Notes under the pieces: generated by a model
The model's database searches: none
What the model saw: the letters and a program-made list of their open reading frames with translations, nothing else
Told to the model about the DNA's origin: nothing
Translations under genes and position numbers: made by a program
In this document: piece after piece, positions 1 through 11,601 of the stretch
Layout of the letters: each line of letters begins with the position of its first letter
Numbering within the stretch: the first letter of the stretch is position 1
Assembly (NCBI GenBank): GCA_021234155.1
Contig: JAJEKV010000094.1
Span: 521,461-585,460 of the forward strand
Length of the DNA stretch: 64,000 nt
Origin: Isoetes taiwanensis
Taxonomy: Eukaryota > Streptophyta > Lycopodiopsida > Isoetales > Isoetaceae
Direction: 5' to 3'

Positions 1-649
1 ACCCGTCTCGCAGTTTTAAAATTGTAAAGACAAGGAACATACCTAGATAGAACCAAATCTCCTAAGCCCACTATAGGGCCTACACTACAAGCCAAGTCAT
101 TGCAACCGGGCCCTTACCGTAGAGGCACCAAAGATCTTAGGTACTAGCATCTTCACAAAAAACCAAAAAACAGACCACAAGGGACAAAAAGCAGGTCGGA
201 GGCAATGTGCTCCAACCAAAACAAACACAAAACACCACACAAATTTACCAAGCCTATGCCGCCATTAGAAAATGCCTTCCTCATCCTAAAAAATACTAAA
301 CGTATAATTTTGACCCAAGAAAACACACAAATACCCAATGGTTTCTTGCAAGAAAAAAAACCGAATTATAGCAACTTCGCAGCCCGTACAAATTGCAAAC
401 CATTGGAATGGGACGTTTTGGGTGTATTATCGTTTTGGGTGTCTAAAAATTATTTTGGGCCATTGGATGCTGGCATATGCCACGACATATGCCATGGGGC
501 AAATTTGGAGCCCTCAAACGCAAGTCAAGATGGGGTCAAAGATGGGGCCCACCTTTGACTTACCCCTAACATTTTATTAAACCATTGAATAAATAGGATG
601 CTCCACAATTAGCAGCCAAACAAAATAATAAGCACTGTAAATAGAGAAT
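1..649. other. Unassigned AT-rich DNA
   Basis: Short open frames here have no recognisable domain, no codon-like bias and overlap on both strands, so I call no gene. No clear repeat boundary was found either. Confidence 0.5.
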
Positions 650-695
650 GATGAGCCTGGGGAGTCGAACCCCAGTAGAAGTTCCGACGCTCATC
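650..695 (-). ncRNA. tRNA-like minihelix (acceptor plus T-arm only)
   Basis: Read on the minus strand, a 7-bp outer stem (GATGAGC with GCTCATC) encloses a 13-nt single-stranded linker and a perfect 6-bp stem CTGGGG/CCCCAG closing the 7-nt loop TTCGACT. That loop is a canonical T-loop, and GGTTCGACTCC is a perfect polymerase III B box. The T-arm abuts the 3' acceptor strand with no gap, as in a real tRNA, but there is no D-arm or anticodon arm. Established knowledge: armless mitochondrial tRNAs and the MALAT1 mascRNA show that such minihelices can be RNase P/Z substrates. It could equally be a deletion relic of a tRNA gene or a SINE head. No convincing A box was found within about 60 bp upstream on the minus strand. 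Confidence 0.5.
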
Positions 696-1264
696 CCACA
701 CACAAAAACAGAAGCCATCTGTAAGCGAGACACCCCAAAGCTTAGAGACGTTTTCTTGCAAATTATTTGAAAACTACGAGGATGCATTCGCCGCCAGCAT
801 CAACAACAACAAGCTTAGAATTGTTAAATATGGAGCTTGTAGCATTCTTCAATAGGTATGATGAATTGGAAAATTATTCTACCTAAAATGCTCTACATGG
901 TTAAATGACTACTAAATCAAGATAGACAAGTGATTTACAATTGTATTTAGGGATTTGTGTGTGCCACTCTCTGTTATAGGTCCATGCAACTTAGATAGCC
1001 ATGGAAAATAATATCAAATTTGATCTCAAAAAGTAATAACTTTGGGGGGTATTTATATATCTAGCCTAAGCAAGAAAAGTCGGAACATGGCTACCTAGGA
1101 TAAATTCCAAACCAACCTTTTATTGCTTTCAGCCTATTCACTAGGTATTCTACAATGACCGTCTCCAATAATAAACTCCTATTATATTCATTTTCTTTAC
1201 ATCAACAATTTTGTGGAACGTCCTATCCCAACCACATATCTCAACAACCAGGATTGTTCCAAGA
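696..1264. other. Unassigned AT-rich DNA
   Basis: No coding, RNA or repeat signal could be supported here beyond ordinary AT-rich sequence. Confidence 0.4.
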
Positions 1265-1366
1265 GAATAGAATAGAATAGAGTAGAGTAGAGTAGAGTAG
1301 AGTAGAGTAGAGTAGAGTAGAGTAGAGTTTCTATCGTCCACAGAGACTAATCGATCTATGGGACCC
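1265..1366 (-). repeat. TATTC-tailed dispersed repeat, copy a (3' end only)
   Basis: On the plus strand a pentanucleotide array (three GAATA then about eleven GAGTA units) is followed by about 40 bp matching the conserved core of the other copies (GTCCACAGAGACTAATCG, then GGGACCC). Read on the minus strand this is the 3' end of the repeat plus its tail. The array is unusual because most units carry the same A-to-G variant, which indicates expansion of one mutated unit. Only the 3' terminal part is recognisable. Confidence 0.7.
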
Positions 1367-2810
1367 AAAATTATGTATTAAAATAAATATGGACGCCATG
1401 TATTGGCGACCCTATTGGCAAAGTCCTTGACGATTTTAAATCCCAACCATTGGATCTAGACCAACGATTAGACATAAAATTCTAGATTAGCCTAGACAGG
1501 AACCCATTTATAACAATAAATAGATCGGATTCAGAAAGGAGATAATAGGAAAAGATAAACACACACAAAGCATATCTTTTCTCGATTCAACAAATTATAT
1601 TCATGCTTGTCTACAGCAGGGTCAATGAGATCAACCATCTAACGACTCTCAAGCTTCTAGATCTGTTGAGCAGACTATTTAGAGTTCAGGGTGCATCAAA
1701 TAAAAATAATAGATAACATTCAGCATAATGTGGGGGAACTAAGCACTTTTAGAGACTTATATCTTAGCCAGAGATGTATAACACGAAGAACTGCCCAAGA
1801 AAAAATCAACAACATATATGATGTTGCCAATGCATCCGCCCCCCGCACCTACCACGCATTTTGCTATCAACCAACTTAAAAATGAATAGCAATCCAAAGA
1901 GCACCTGGGGGCTTACAAGCAAATGTAATACCAAGTAGAAGCCCAATAATTTGTGTTGCAACTTCTCGCACCTCCTCCTGCAAAGATCACAATCTCTTTA
2001 GTGATCGAGGGCATATGCTTCTAGATTCCCTTTTGACCGGTAAATTAACTACAAAGTAGGTTTAGGACAATCATAAGGAATATCCATGCATATACCGGCA
2101 TATATATGGAATTTGCCTTTTACCCACATAATGAGGGTTTGCTCTCTAGGGCAATCCTGCAAGGTTCATTTGTTACCTAAATTTGATTTTTAAAGGAATC
2201 TTGAAACGAGACCCCTACAATAGTACTACAATATTGTTTAAAAGCAAAACCTACGAACATTTGGTACTCAATGTGTGATGTTGTATAGGCCTTTCTTGCT
2301 ATATATGTCATGAATTGAACCCTTTCCAAAGATTCAGATTTCCATTTGAGGGTGAAGGCTTAGTGGTAACCTCAGTTGGGTGCTACCAATTGGTTTAACC
2401 CCATCGAGCTCATCATTTTAAAAATTTTGGCCCCTTGCATTTGCGTTGCATGCACATAAAAGCTCATCAAAATTATTTCATTCAACTCCCTTCCAATCAA
2501 AGCAATACATCTACAATTGCAAAGGTCAAAGAAACTTGTCTTTCTAAAGGTTTGTCTCGGTTGTATATTTTGCCCCACACATTTTAGAAAGCAAAGGTTC
2601 ATCTAACAATTGAAAGTCCTTCCTAAATTGTCATAGCATTCTCATCCATCTATAACGACAAAAAAAAAAGGTCGAAGAATTTTCCACTTATTCATATGTT
2701 CAGTTAGCTTGGCTAATTCGTTAAAAATATCCATTGCATATGTGGAGACTTAATATAAAGGGCCAAAACTCAAAAATTTCATTCTCTTTAGTAATTTCCT
2801 ATTTTCTTGA
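1367..2810. other. Unassigned AT-rich DNA
   Basis: Contains only short unconvincing frames. A run of nine A residues near 2659 is the only low-complexity feature. I see no domain, tRNA or terminal repeat. Confidence 0.4.
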
Positions 2811-2916
2811 GAATAGAATAGAATAGAATAGAATAGTTTTTTAACGTCCACGGAGACCAATAGGTCATGGGACCCATACAATGGGCTAGTACAATCATTA
2901 CTACTAGGATTAAAAA
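2811..2916 (-). repeat. TATTC-tailed dispersed repeat, copy b
   Basis: Five GAATA units (2811-2836) are followed by the best preserved core in the window, including CGGAGACCAATAGGTCATGG, GACCCATACAATGGGC and TACTACTAGGATTAAAA. Read on the minus strand, the core precedes a (TATTC)n tail. Similarity to copy d stops near 2916, so this copy is 5'-truncated or belongs to another subfamily. Confidence 0.8.
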
Positions 2917-3565
2917 CCAAGAACCAAAGTTCGCTCTAACTTGGTCTAGAGTTCGAGAAGTCCCAACCAAGTTTCTAGTATGGGTGCTACTGAGAACTTT
3001 TGTTATGAGTAAAGTTCACGTGAAATGTGCACTGGCTCCGTAGCAAATTCGTTTTGGCATAAAATCTTTGAAAACCCAAAAAAAAAAAAACCCCCAAGTG
3101 AAATGATCGATCTTTTTCCCCCTTTTTTTTGCTCTCTAATAACTTTGTGTTGCATTTTGGAAAGAAGAGGCCACTTGAATTGATCGGGCTGAGTCGAGAG
3201 ATGGCTTGGTGGAGGAAGGCCACCTGGCCGCCATCATCCATGAGAACCCTATGGCCAGCTACAACTAGTGATCATTTATGTCTCTTACTTAATGTAGAAG
3301 TCTAAATTTGCATAATCGCATTCGCATTGTATGACCTTCAGGCAAGAGATGAAGATCTAGGGTTACCCTACTAGGTGCTTCCCTTTTTATTCATGTCCTT
3401 CTATAGACATCCTTCCTTTTGTAAAGGGCATACTTATGAATAGATGGCATTGGACTATGATATAACATGGCTTTTTTTTCAGAGAAAACCAAAACAATTC
3501 AACCTACAACAAAAATCTGATAAGACAATTTCTAAGAATGAAATCACATTGTTTTCATTTATTTA
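2917..3565. other. Unassigned DNA with A/C homopolymer runs
   Basis: Includes A(12)C(5) near 3080-3096 and C(5)T(8) near 3118-3130, a slippage-prone pair. No gene is supported. Confidence 0.4.
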
Positions 3566-3652
3566 TTGAAGGACCTCATTTTATTCATCATTACATCATG
3601 CATCCATTCTACATATCATTTTATTCATCATTACATTATGCATCCACTAGTA
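3566..3652 (-). repeat. LINE 3'-end-like fragment with 40-bp tandem duplication
   Basis: The plus strand reads TTGAAGGACCTCATTTTATTC, matching the poly(T)-preceded segment at 16993-17030. On the minus strand this is a GAATAAAATG...CCTTCAA terminus like that of the LINEs in this window. A 40-bp unit starting CATTTTATTCATCATTACAT is tandemly repeated at 3577-3616 and from 3617. A poly(T) run is missing here, so this may be an old or partial copy. Confidence 0.45.
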
Positions 3653-6364
3653 AATTGCCCACCGCTGGTGGGCTTTACATGTGTTCACCTTTTGTGATCA
3701 TTCCATGTGATTGTTCACAAACAATGGGATAGTAATGTGTTACCAAGAGTTTGAGGAGCCCCGTAAATATCTGGATGCCATCACTTTTAAACCATGGGTA
3801 TATCCTGGTCTTTAACATGTTAAAAACCACATCACAAAAAAATACATGTCGTTTCTATGTGGACTTAGTGGATTTTTGTGATTTAAGACCGTTCAAACAT
3901 GTAGTTTGAACGTTACTATTCAATATAGCCTAATGGGTAATGGGTTTTTCTTTTAAACAGGCCTATAAAGTATAATTGTGGAAACTTGGGCCCATATGAA
4001 GAAAGGGGACGCTTTAGTCTTGTTGCCATGATCCTTTGTAATGTTGGGAACCCGCTGTCAACAATACGTGGTCCTCAGATTGAGATGAGGTCTTTTTCAC
4101 ACATGCAAACTTACTCAAAAATTTGCTATATGACCAAATGGATGATAAGGCAAAAAGAGCATAAGTAGTGTGTCTTTATGTACTTATAGCAACGGTGCCT
4201 AGCAAAAACCTAGAGGGTGAGATAAGTTGGCGTGAAGTTAGCATTGGGCTAAAGTTGGAAACTTGTAACCGAATTTTGTGTTCATTCTACTTTTAGATTA
4301 TTGAGACTATGTGCATGTCTTCAAATGTCTATGTTTATTGTATGTTAAAAACTATAGAATGCATATTGCGTTTTACATGTCTTATTTTCCCTTGCATTGA
4401 AGAAGTTGAAAGAAGCTATTCATGTGTTGTAGAGGTCATTTGGTAACTTTCTAGATTAGATTGTAGCTCTTTTCTCTTTTAACGATAGTTGTTCAAAATT
4501 TCTTAAGTTTAAAATTCAAATCAACTATACTTTCCTAAACAATCTCACGAGTTTATTGCTATTGTAAGGATCCAACATACCCTTTGGTGTTTTTTTTTCT
4601 TCTTTTTGTGCACACATATTTTAAGATTGTGATAAATAGACATTATCACTTTGTCTAATATTATTGCATAGGGATGAGCATCAAATGCGAAAAATGATCC
4701 AAATCATCTTAAGAGTAGTTTGAACTAAGGGCTTTTACACAACTTGCTTATGCTTCCGCAACAAAGGCGGGTAAAACATTATGAGGAACTATACTAAGAT
4801 CGTCAAAAAATGACAAAAGGAACTACAATCCTTGTTTTCAATTTTTTTTCCAGATGTCAGCATTTAGGTCAGACCCCATGATGATCTCATTCCAAAGATA
4901 AAAGTAAAATAAGAACTTCAGGCTTCTTGAAAAATCCAAGCAGAAGTAATGAGAAAGGTAAACAACTATAAGTGCAAAAAGGATCATGTTATTGAAAGCC
5001 TCGTGATGCAAGCATGATAGCTTTATCAACGTAATCACATCTTTTGTTCGATAGAGCCGCAAATACAGCTTTTAGTTCGCATTGGAAGTAGCATCGTATC
5101 ACTCTATAGATATAAAAAGTATATGTTGTAAAGACCTGTGGAGTAGCCAATGTAGTTGATTTTACTTCGTAACATATGAGTAAGCTACATTCAAAGATCG
5201 CAGAAAATCATATAGCGCAAGCTCATCCAAGCTCCAATCCCAAAAACCCCCGCTATCGAGAATATTCCATAAACTCTATGTATTAATCAAATGTCTAACT
5301 TGGACAGATATGGCAAATGCCATGTTAACTTCACCAATTGCATTAGTACTCATCATGCAACTCCCAACAATTGTCCAAAAGCACACCTTTAAGTCTTTGT
5401 AGTGGTAGCACTTGATACTTTCTAATCGCACAAAGTGGAAATATGCCAATGTTCTCAAGACGCACAAAAGCCATGGCTGCAAGGAAGGCCGTGGTACATT
5501 GATAACTACAAATTAAATCGGAGCCTAACTACAAATGCAGCCGAAAGCTTTTGCAATGCACGCGCAGAAGCAATGGGTTGCGATAAATCATCCGATTGAG
5601 CTCAATGTCTATCTAAGTAGATGCCTTACTTAGAACTATTTTAAGCCCCATAATGCAATCTCAAAGACAAAGCAATATATAGACTTACATGAGAGCATTT
5701 CACAACCTGTAAGGATTGGGAAGTTGAATTAAGCACTTGCATGGCAAAGCAAAAGTTCCATTTCAAGTTTGGGTGTAAGAAGGAATTCTAAACAATACCA
5801 ATAACTTACCAAGGAACAATCACCAACAACTTCTGATATATCTATAGCAGGCCTTCAATAGCCCTCCTTAAGAAGTCATGTAAACTTTATCTTGTTGAGA
5901 AAATAATCTCCTCTGAGACACAATTGTTTAGAAGAAAGAATTTCTACTTGATGATCGTAATAAAGCTCACATTTGGATGCACATTTACATCGTGCACTGG
6001 CAACGATGACATATATATAACCTATTGTTCCTTAAATTCCATGCCTGAATCTATTGTATTTCCTTCATATGCTGCATGTCTGCAATCATCCACATGTATT
6101 TACTAAAGGATTAGAGCACACGATTCATGAGCTGGAAATAAGCTACCATGCTTGGGCATTACCTTGTCATGCTTATCATGAGCAATGTTGCCTAGCAAGA
6201 AATAAAAGATTGGCGCTTCATTGTGCCGCTATAGATCAGACGGGTAAATCAATCTGCTATAACGCAATCAATTATATAAACATCTCAAGGGTTTGTGTCT
6301 AGCCATGCAGCCAAGTTCAAATCATCTAGAGGACTTTCTCCAGCCACATCCCAAGTGCCCACCA
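3653..6364. other. Unassigned AT-rich DNA, about 2.7 kb
   Basis: The stretch holds only short frames without recognisable motifs. No LTR, TIR, tRNA or LINE signature was seen. Confidence 0.4.
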
Positions 6365-6414
6365 CCAATCTGAATTGTTAGAAGACATACCAATCTGAAT
6401 TGTTAGAAGACATA
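6365..6414. repeat. Perfect 25-bp tandem duplication
   Basis: The 25-bp unit starting CCAATCTGAATTGTTAGAAG occurs twice head to tail without a mismatch, so it is a recent slippage or repair event. Confidence 0.85.
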
Positions 6415-6639
6415 CCCAAATTCGTTGCTTCTTGTCCTATTCCAAAGTGGCTTTTGCCATACTTCCTTGAGGTGTTAGACCACGATCCGTGCACCACCAG
6501 CCTTTTAAGCAATGAAACATAGCCTTATTTACATACACCCTCTGATCTTATCTTCCAAGCAACGAACCCCAAATCATGCTCCCACAGTAGCAGATTTTTA
6601 GGCATAGAAACGGGCCACAAAAAGCATCCTTAGATATTA

Positions 6640-7108
6640 TGGGATCCCCGTCAGACGCACGGGTCCCACACACTACGGATTGAGACATGTAGATGGGAGC
6701 GACCGCAATTGCCGCTGGTAGAGACTATGTGTCCGCTGCCGCCATAAAAGTTATTGAAGATAAAAGCCATACTTTTCCGAAGTTGCCCCGCTTTTGAGAT
6801 AGTCCTAATCATTTTTGACCTTAGCATTCCATTCCACGCCTAATAACTTCTCGAGCACCATCCGTGTATGACTTGGCATTATACATACTTGAGGTTCTAG
6901 ATAAACGCCTGCAATTACCGAGCCCCTCGTGAGTCATTATCTCCGGCTTGTCTAGTATCATCATTACGTAAAAAGGTTTTTCCTTGAAAACCTTTTCGAG
7001 GCAGGGTTTTTAATCCTAGTAATAATGATTGTACTAGCCCATTGTATGGGTCCCATGACCTATTGGTCTCCCGTTTGGAAAAAACTATTCTATTCTATTC
7101 TATTCATT
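6640..7108 (+). repeat. TATTC-tailed dispersed repeat, copy c (long copy)
   Basis: This is co-linear with copy d (17145-17640, minus). Shared blocks in order are GATTGAGA..., a segment ending TTATTGAAGAT(A/G)AAAGCCATACT, TTTTGAGATAGTC, GACCTTAGCATTCCATTCC, TGACTTGGCATTATA, ACTTGAGGTTCTAGATAA, TTGTCTAGTATCATCATT, the TAGTAATGATTGTACTAGCC core, and a (TATTC)n tail at 7084-7108. At least 450 bp are homologous. No open reading frame is conserved between copies, which favours a SINE-like element or the 3' UTR of an autonomous element over a coding one. Confidence 0.75.
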
Positions 7109-7832
7109 CATCGCTTTTCCTTTTCCTTTTTCTCTTTTTTTTAGTTCCCCTCCCTATTTTCTCGTTTTACTCTTTTTTTTCTCTTTCCCCTTTTCCCTTT
7201 GCCCATCCCCACGCCTTCCCTTTTTCCATTCTCCTTAACGTTTTCCTTCTTTCTTTTCCATTTTTCCACTCTCCGTTTTTCCTTTTTTTTTTTTGCCTTT
7301 TTTCACCTTCCCTTTTTTCTTTTCTCCCCTTCCCTTCCCTTTCTTTGGTTTCCCTTTCCCCTTCCTTTCCCTTCCTTTACCTTTTCCTCCTCTCTTAACC
7401 CTTTTCTCTTCCCTTTTTTTCCCTTCTATTTTCCATCTCCCCTACCCTTTCCTTTTCTCTTCCCTTTCCCCCTTTCTATGTCCTTTTTCCTTTCCTTTTC
7501 TCCACTTTTTTTTCCCTCACTTTTTTTCCCTTTTCCTTTGCCCTTTTTGCTTTCCTTTTTCTCTTTTCCTTCCGCCCTTTTGCCTTTCCTTTTTTTTTTA
7601 ATTTTCCCCATCCCTTTCCCTTATTCCCTTCCCCGCCTTTTTTTCTTTTGCTCCCTTTCCACATTCCTTTTTCTATTTTCGTCTCTTCCCGTTTTCTATT
7701 TTTCATTTTTTATTTTCCTATTTCTCCTTTTTTTCCTTTCAATTTTCCTTTTGCCCTTTTTCCCTTTTCCTTTTTTCTCCATTTTCACTCTCTTTTCCCT
7801 TTTCCCTTTCCCTATTCACCCTGTCGCTGTCT
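7109..7832. repeat. Polypyrimidine/polypurine tract (about 720 bp)
   Basis: The plus strand is almost entirely C and T in irregular runs such as TTTTCCC, interrupted by scattered G or A. It starts directly at the end of a (TATTC)n tail. Long open frames on both strands (Phe/Pro/Leu/Ser-rich on plus, Lys/Gly/Glu-rich on minus) are by-products of composition and are not genes. Tracts like this can form triplex (H-DNA). Confidence 0.9.
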
Positions 7833-8611
7833 AATTGAGTGAATCTTATTGAAGCAATAGTCAAGATGAAATTTTATTGAAGCCAAGAAATGCATCTTCA
7901 TCATTGGATCAAATCCTTAATCGCTTGATCTAGGTCTCCATAGAAGACATATGCTATATTTTTATAATATAAAGATTCTACATATCAATATGTAGCATAA
8001 TAACAGGGGGTTTTCTTTGTGTTTTTGTACGCTTTTCACTAAGGTTTTCCTATGATTTCTGGTCTCTTCCTAGGCATTTAAAAATCTAACTAAGCTCTCA
8101 TACTTAGCATACTCTAGTTTTTAATGTGTTTAGTAGCAATATTCTCTTCCAAAATAGATAGCAAAATTATTCACTTAAGTTTCAATCTGCAAACAAAATG
8201 CCACAGCCTTTTGCAAAAGAAAGTTCCATGCTTAAGGTCTAGGGTCAACATTTTGGCATAGAGGACAAAGGCAGGATTCCTACCCAAATCATTCCATATT
8301 TGTTGGAGATCTTGCACCGTTGTTACAGATTTCGTTAGCCGGGCAAACAGTTTTGCATTGATACTAGCACATGCTACCATATGCAAAGAGCATATGCATG
8401 AAATGTGTAGTTTACAATAGTTTACATGATTCTTGTATTGCAATATTCAGATTATAGATAATGAATATAATGAATATAATGCTAAATATTGATTGCACAA
8501 AATGTACTCATAGTTGTTTGCAATAGAAATAATTTGTTTGTCTTGATGTTATTGTGCTTTTTAGTAATTAATGTTTAGGCCCATGAAGTTTGCCTATGTT
8601 TGTTTTAGTTA
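7833..8611. other. Unassigned AT-rich DNA
   Basis: No recognisable gene or element boundary. The minus-strand frame at 8171-8443 has no familiar motif. Confidence 0.4.
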
Positions 8612-8800
8612 GGGCCCGAAGGGCCCAAAATTTTTTTTAATATAACAATTAACACACAACTACCATTAACATTATTAACACAAACCATTGCATTTAACAC
8701 ATTTAAATTAAAATCCCCCTTAAACCCCCTCTGGTTTGGGTGCATATTCACACGGGGGGTTACTCCGGGCAACTTTTCGGCCGGGTTTGGTAGGCTTTCA
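8612..8800. repeat. Hairpin-headed repeat, copy 1
   Basis: Begins with the inverted repeat GGGCCCGAAGGGCCC, then a T-run, AACA/CATTAAC-rich sequence, AACACATTTAAATTAAAATC and GGTTTGGGTGCATATTCACA. The same order recurs at 9238-9475. Confidence 0.75.
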
Positions 8801-8841
8801 CATCCTACCAGCTGATTAATACAGGATTGCGCTATTAGATA

Positions 8842-9027
8842 TTGTCTTATGGCTCATTCCGAATGAAGGTTGCAAAAAATTACCATGCATTTTTAGATTT
8901 TGAGGCAGTTATTAAGCAAATTCCAAGGCTTCTAGATCCTTATGCTAACAAGCAAAAAAGTTTCCCACTTTGGTTTCTCACCACAAGAATCCATGTAGGC
9001 CAAAGGCTGCTGTTAAATTCCAGTTGA
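8842..9027 (+). other. Unassigned 61-codon open frame
   Basis: The frame lies between the two hairpin-headed repeats and reads with ordinary amino-acid composition ([19 protein letters not shown] near the start). I do not recognise the family. It could be a fragment of a transposon or a host exon, or chance. No splice sites were convincing. Confidence 0.2.
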
Positions 9028-9237
9028 AAAATGTTTATGTATGGGTGTTGCAAACTTTATGACTTTCAGAATAATGGGATCAATCCGCTCTATCTGTATG
9101 GTAACTTTTACTTATGTTCTATTTGTTTTATTGTGATGAAATTCAAAAGCTACAGGTGATGAAAGCCTCAAATGAATTCTAGTTTTTTTCTGGTTTGAAT
9201 TCTAAATTTTTTGTCACACTGGGGGGGATGTCCCTAA

Positions 9238-9475
9238 GGCCCCGAAGGGGCCAAAAATTTTTTTTTGCAACACAAACCATTAACATCCAACATATAAAAA
9301 TTAAATCCCCCAACACATAACAACCAACACATAACAACCATTGACATTAACAACCAACACATAACTACCATTGACATTAATTAACACAACCATTGGGTCC
9401 AACACATTTAAATTAAAATCCCCTTAACCCCCTTTGGTTTGGGTGCATATTCACACGGGTGACTCCGGCAACGAG
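9238..9475. repeat. Hairpin-headed repeat, copy 2
   Basis: Begins with GGCCCCGAAGGGGCC (9238-9252), then a T-run and several AACAACCAACACATAAC units, then the same AACACATTTAAATTAAAATC and GGTTTGGGTGCATATTCACA blocks as copy 1. The internal AAC-rich unit has expanded relative to copy 1. Confidence 0.75.
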
Positions 9476-9669
9476 AGTCATTGGATAGGCATATTCACTC
9501 CTTATTCCTTAATCTACACCGTACGTAAAGTTCCTCGCTTGTGGGGTATGCAAGTACAAAATTTGCTATATCAGATAACAAGATTCGCAAAAATACTATA
9601 AGATTTCAAGCGGAATACTATATGGTGTTGTGAATATGGAAGCCAATCGACTACATAGGCTAAACATCA

Positions 9670-9671
<2 letters not shown>

Positions 9672-9702
<31 letters not shown>
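9672..9702. repeat. T(31) homopolymer
   Basis: Thirty-one consecutive T residues. The preceding sequence (GAAGCCAATCGACTACATAGG) resembles the LINE-end flank at 17054-17075, so this may be the poly(A) tail of a minus-strand retroposon, but no TSD was identified. Confidence 0.6.
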
Positions 9703-9704
<2 letters not shown>

Positions 9705-11368
9705 TTAAGCTATTTTGCTTTAATTAAGCAATCTTGCTTGACAAATAATAATGATCCGTAGATCTCTCGTGACATTAGAATTCATGACACTATTAACATT
9801 TGAGCTTATATGAAACATGTGGTGCTCATTTGAAAAATAAATTTTAGATTGCTTAACTCCATATTTAATCAAGCAATTAAGCTTCAATAATAAAAACGAT
9901 CTTGAGATTGTTATTTATGCAATTTTGATTTGATTAAGCAAAAATCGCTCTGACAAATAATAGTGATCTAGAGATTTCTCATGATACTAGAACATGTGCA
10001 AATATACTTTTTAACCTGATGGTATACGAAAATGTTACTGGTGTATATTTAGACCCCTTAAAAATTTCAAGCAATATTGTTCATAAGGGACAGATTTTGA
10101 TGATTTTCATGTCCTGTGGACCTTGAGAACTTTCAAAGGTCGATTTAGGGCATAGGTATTATTGGCTAAGGCCAAACAATTCTTCTATCTCAGGACCTTT
10201 ACGCCATGCGACCACTATTGTCGCCGGAGGCTAACAAATGCAATACTTGCCTGATTTGTCTTGGAGCATGCCTGGACCTGCGCCTCTTCCGACCAAAGAT
10301 AAGGAAGTTTGAAGCCGATGAAGCCGCTTTTTCTGCCTTTAGCCGAAAAACGACTTGGCATTCATTTCAAATCGCAAAGAATCGATAGGTTTGATGTCCG
10401 ACACATTTGGGGCTTTGCTCAGCCATACCGGCCTTAAAATGGCCGCACAAAAGGGCTTATCGATCACAGGTGATGAAAAGAAAATCGCCTCAGATAAGTG
10501 GTTGCATGGGCTTACCTGAAACAAACATACAAGTTCTAGCTTGATTATGGCGATAAAGGAACATGTATCAGTTATATACCTTATACTACAGAATGATACA
10601 AGAGATACTTACATGCTGCTAGCTTTGGCATTCATGGCAATGGCATAAAATCAGTAATGCAAGGATGTGAGTGCGGATAATAGTGCAGATGGGTACTTTG
10701 ATCTTAGTAGGTGTTGAGCATAACATTTTAAATAAAGGGTGCTTTTGAATCACGATTTATGGTTCTCATATGAAGACCAAGATGCCATCATCCTATGGTG
10801 ATGTCATGCCACACTCTGGGCTTGAAGGTCATACAAAAAGCAAAGAGCTATATCTGAAGTTTCATAGTAATATGGATATGTTCCTATACAAACTGTTGCA
10901 GTCATTGAGATAGCATATGTGACTTCAAAATACCAGGTTCTTCATTATTTCTAGATATTACTAGAGTGACCTTTTTTGTCTCATATGTTTATACATGTGA
11001 CTATTTGTTTAAAAGCAACCACATATGAGAAATTGATATTTATGCTTCTATGGCATTCAAATCGCAAGGATAATTGCTGGCATGTATGGGTTTACAGGAC
11101 AATAAGTATTTTAGACCTTATGTTCAAGCCTAGATTATAGGGTTCTATAACAGCCAAGAATATAAGATTCTAAGGCTTATGCTTACTGACTTTTTGGATA
11201 CATCTTTCCATAGCATTCCTTATGCTACCGAGGCTTTTAAAGTGAAAAAGACTGCTCTGGAATAATTCTATATAATGCTAGATGGACTATATGTTGCTAT
11301 ATGCTGAGATTGTAAGACTTAAAGGTGGATAATTTAATCTTTCGAGGTTGATTCTGGAAGAGTTAAAT
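9703..11368. other. Unassigned DNA with one exon-like open stretch
   Basis: Most of this is AT-rich filler. Around 10391-10515 one plus frame (from ATGTCCGACACATTTGGGGC) encodes about 40 residues of normal composition, including KMAAQKGLSITGDEKK. I do not recognise it. It may be a remnant exon or chance. Confidence 0.3.
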
Positions 11369-11380
11369 GTCTAAAATCTT
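11369..11380. repeat. Target-site duplication of LINE-A (left)
   Basis: GTCTAAAATCTT here is identical to 16276-16287. The two copies exactly bracket LINE-A, with the poly(T) (minus-strand poly(A)) directly following this left copy. Confidence 0.9.
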
Positions 11381-11601
11381 TTTTTTTTAATTGAAGGCTT
11401 AGTATTTATATTAATGTAGATATATGTGTACATATGAACATATGTATATACATATGTTTACAAAAAGTAACCGATTTGGGTAGGGTTGGTTGTGAAGACC
11501 CTTCAACATAATATCTTAAGAAAATATTTAGGCCAGTTATAGGCCTGAACCTTTATCACAAAAGGATTTCAGTTTATAAAAGACAGTAACAGAGACAGTC
11601 T

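Noticed and set aside
7042-7834. Long Phe/Pro/Leu/Ser-rich frames and minus-strand Lys/Gly/Glu-rich frames
   Set aside because: They follow from the polypyrimidine tract and have no domain. Several frames are open at once.
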